Below, one piece after another: positions 12,647-13,955 of a DNA stretch of 13,955 bases. The DNA is taken from assembly GCA_002328185.1 (NCBI GenBank), contig DCWQ01000018.1:1-13955 (forward strand), written 5' to 3'. This DNA comes from Dehalococcoidia bacterium UBA2158. Lineage in GTDB: Bacteria; Chloroflexota; Dehalococcoidia; Lucifugimonadales; UBA3495. Made by a program: the position numbers and the translations under genes. Position 1 is the first letter of the stretch. Every line of letters starts with the position of its first letter. Under the pieces are notes generated by a model. The model was given only the letters and a program-made list of their open reading frames with translations, searched no databases and was not told where the DNA came from.

Positions 12647-13955
12647 CTATTTTAGCTTGCGTACAGCGAACCCTTGCTCAGAGTCGTCGGCTACTATCTC
12701 TAGACCAACGATCGGACCTATCTTCTTGTTGAAGGTTTCGGTGACAGCCGGATGGTCAGGTCCACCTACGCGTTTGACCCAAGAAGGGACCACATGCTGC
12801 ATAGCAGCAACGTTGAAGCTGTGTTCATCTAGTTCGTCAGAGAATTGGATGTGCTTCAACCCAGCATCGACGTTCCTGGCGACTCCCATGCGGTTTTGAA
12901 TCCCAGCGATACGGTGGGATTCTAGTTCTAGCTTGGCGCCTTCCTCTATCAGAATCTGTTGAAGGTCGGCGGGGATGTCGGCCCAAACCTTGTCATTGAT
13001 TACATTCATGGTGGAGTTAAAACTCCTTAGCCCACCGTTCATATATTCGGTCACTTCGAACCATCTTTGGGCGAACCCGGGGCTAGCCCCCGTTACACCG
13101 GCGTCCAGAATGCCACGCTCTAACGCGGCGTAAACCTCTGCGAAAGCGACAAATTGCGCGTCTGCACCCATTCCCTCGATCCAGTCTGAGAGAGCGGCAC
13201 TATGGCTGCGTGTCTTCAGGCCCTTGAAATCATCGAGAGTACGGAGAGCCTTCTTACTGAAAAACATCTGGTCGTCGCCGGGTATCCAGTTATGTGACCA
13301 GACGACAGCGCCTGTCGCATCTTTGATAATCTTTTCGATATCGGGGAAGATATTCCATAGGACTGTGTAATGATCCTCGTGGGATGGCCAGAGCCCCCAG
13401 AGATATTGGACCTCAACCGCGGGGTATTCACCGCCGATGTATCCGCCGTAAATCTCTGAAGCTCCCAGGGTCCCGTCACGCACCAAGGTCATGGTGTCAG
13501 TACCGGCAAGTCCTAGTTCGGGGAATGAGGATACGCTTAGCTGTATCTGGCCATTCGTCCTCTCGGTGAGATTGGGGATCAGATACGCTTCTATTAGCTT
13601 GCACCACAGCAAAGTTCTATTTATGCAGGCGTGCTGGAATTCGTGTTTTTCGCCTGTTGATACCAATTTAGTTGGATTGGTTAAATTCGCCTTTTCCAGT
13701 AGGCTGCGGTAATAATCGTTTTCGAGAATCCATAGATGTTCGTCAATAGCATCTAGAGGCACTTCACCGTCGAATCCCCCCAAGTCTCCGTGAGGGGCGT
13801 CTCCGACCAATTGGCTCGTATCTCCTACGTATATCGCACCGGGCCCGCCGGCATGCTCGGCGGCGTATTGTTCAAGTGTTGGACCGGTGGGAGCCGCAGG
13901 CGCTGCGGTCGCTGCCGGGGCTGCGGGGGCTGCGGTCGGATCCGAACCGCAACCG
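12647..13955 (-). CDS. TRAP transporter solute-binding lipoprotein (DctP-like), copy 3, 5' end outside window
   Basis: The frame runs without a stop from the right edge of the window (about 435 residues). It begins at GCGSDPTAAPAAP, that is at the lipobox Cys, so only the signal peptide and start codon are missing. A TTG near 13810 could be mistaken for a start but lies inside the conserved domain. After a short Ala/Pro tether come TLEQYAAEHAGGPGAIYVGD, DDFKGLKTRSHSAALSDWIEGMGA and FAEVYAALERGILDAGVTG, the DctP-type core. It differs from copies 1 and 2 in lacking two Cys: FFSKK replaces FFCxD/FFCKD and ILDAG replaces ILDCG. Its other Cys pair (CINRTLLWCK) is kept. It ends in its own terminator and probably binds an organic anion in the periplasm or at the cell surface. 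Confidence 0.9.
   Translation of the reverse strand, partial: GCGSDPTAAPAAPAATAAPAAPTGPTLEQYAAEHAGGPGAIYVGDTSQLVGDAPHGDLGGFDGEVPLDAIDEHLWILENDYYRSLLEKANLTNPTKLVSTGEKHEFQHACINRTLLWCKLIEAYLIPNLTERTNGQIQLSVSSFPELGLAGTDTMTLVRDGTLGASEIYGGYIGGEYPAVEVQYLWGLWPSHEDHYTVLWNIFPDIEKIIKDATGAVVWSHNWIPGDDQMFFSKKALRTLDDFKGLKTRSHSAALSDWIEGMGADAQFVAFAEVYAALERGILDAGVTGASPGFAQRWFEVTEYMNGGLRSFNSTMNVINDKVWADIPADLQQILIEEGAKLELESHRIAGIQNRMGVARNVDAGLKHIQFSDELDEHSFNVAAMQHVVPSWVKRVGGPDHPAVTETFNKKIGPIVGLEIVADDSEQGFAVRKLK
13821..13955 (-). repeat. Partner of the shared 5' segment in copy 2
   Basis: This matches 11838-11999 almost base for base apart from the length of the Ala/Pro repeat. The window ends inside the match, so its full extent toward the signal peptide and promoter is unknown. 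Confidence 0.85.

Noticed and set aside
1..13955. CRISPR array
   Set aside because: No regularly spaced repeats with unique spacers were seen; the only tandem repeats are in-frame tether repeats in lipoprotein genes.

Overview
The window suggests a bacterium with about 50% GC, and the gene content fits Chloroflexota, possibly the SAR202 lineage. The reasons are several paralogous TRAP-type solute-binding lipoproteins, an M24 metallopeptidase beside them, and a tmRNA-like 3' end. This placement is inference from gene content; no phylogenetic marker gene is present.

Left region (1-6420). It opens with the 3' end of an RNA gene ending in CCA at 80, most likely tmRNA (ssrA), followed by a strong terminator. 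Next come a PfkB-fold protein (+) and, converging on it, a SAM-dependent methyltransferase (-). Upstream of the methyltransferase on the same strand lies a 994-residue NRPS-like adenylation-carrier-reductase enzyme (-). Diverging from that enzyme is a 97-residue winged-helix regulator (+). This looks like a compact biosynthetic locus: an acid is activated, carried on a phosphopantetheine arm and released by NAD(P)H reduction, with the methyltransferase and perhaps the kinase-fold protein as tailoring or accessory parts. A perfect 20-bp palindrome lies upstream of the methyltransferase, and several smaller palindromes fill the divergent promoter region.

Boundary (6383-6720). About 30 nt of the tmRNA 3' end, including an exact 12-nt core, recurs at 6383-6414. 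It is followed by the C-terminal remnant of a tyrosine recombinase on the - strand. The simplest reading is that the 6.3 kb between the two repeats is a genomic island inserted at the tmRNA gene.

Right region (6720-13955). Three related TRAP-family (DctP-like) solute-binding lipoproteins occur at 6827-8245 (+), 10679-12055 (-) and 12647 to the window edge (-, partial). No TRAP membrane subunits are present. Between them are a small uncertain ORF with a terminator, an M24 (Xaa-Pro aminopeptidase/creatinase-fold) metallopeptidase with all five metal ligands, and a tRNA-Ser(UGA). Each binding-protein gene has its own terminator, so they appear to be single-gene units. Copies two and three share an almost identical 5' segment although the rest of the two genes is much more divergent, which points to recombination among paralogues.
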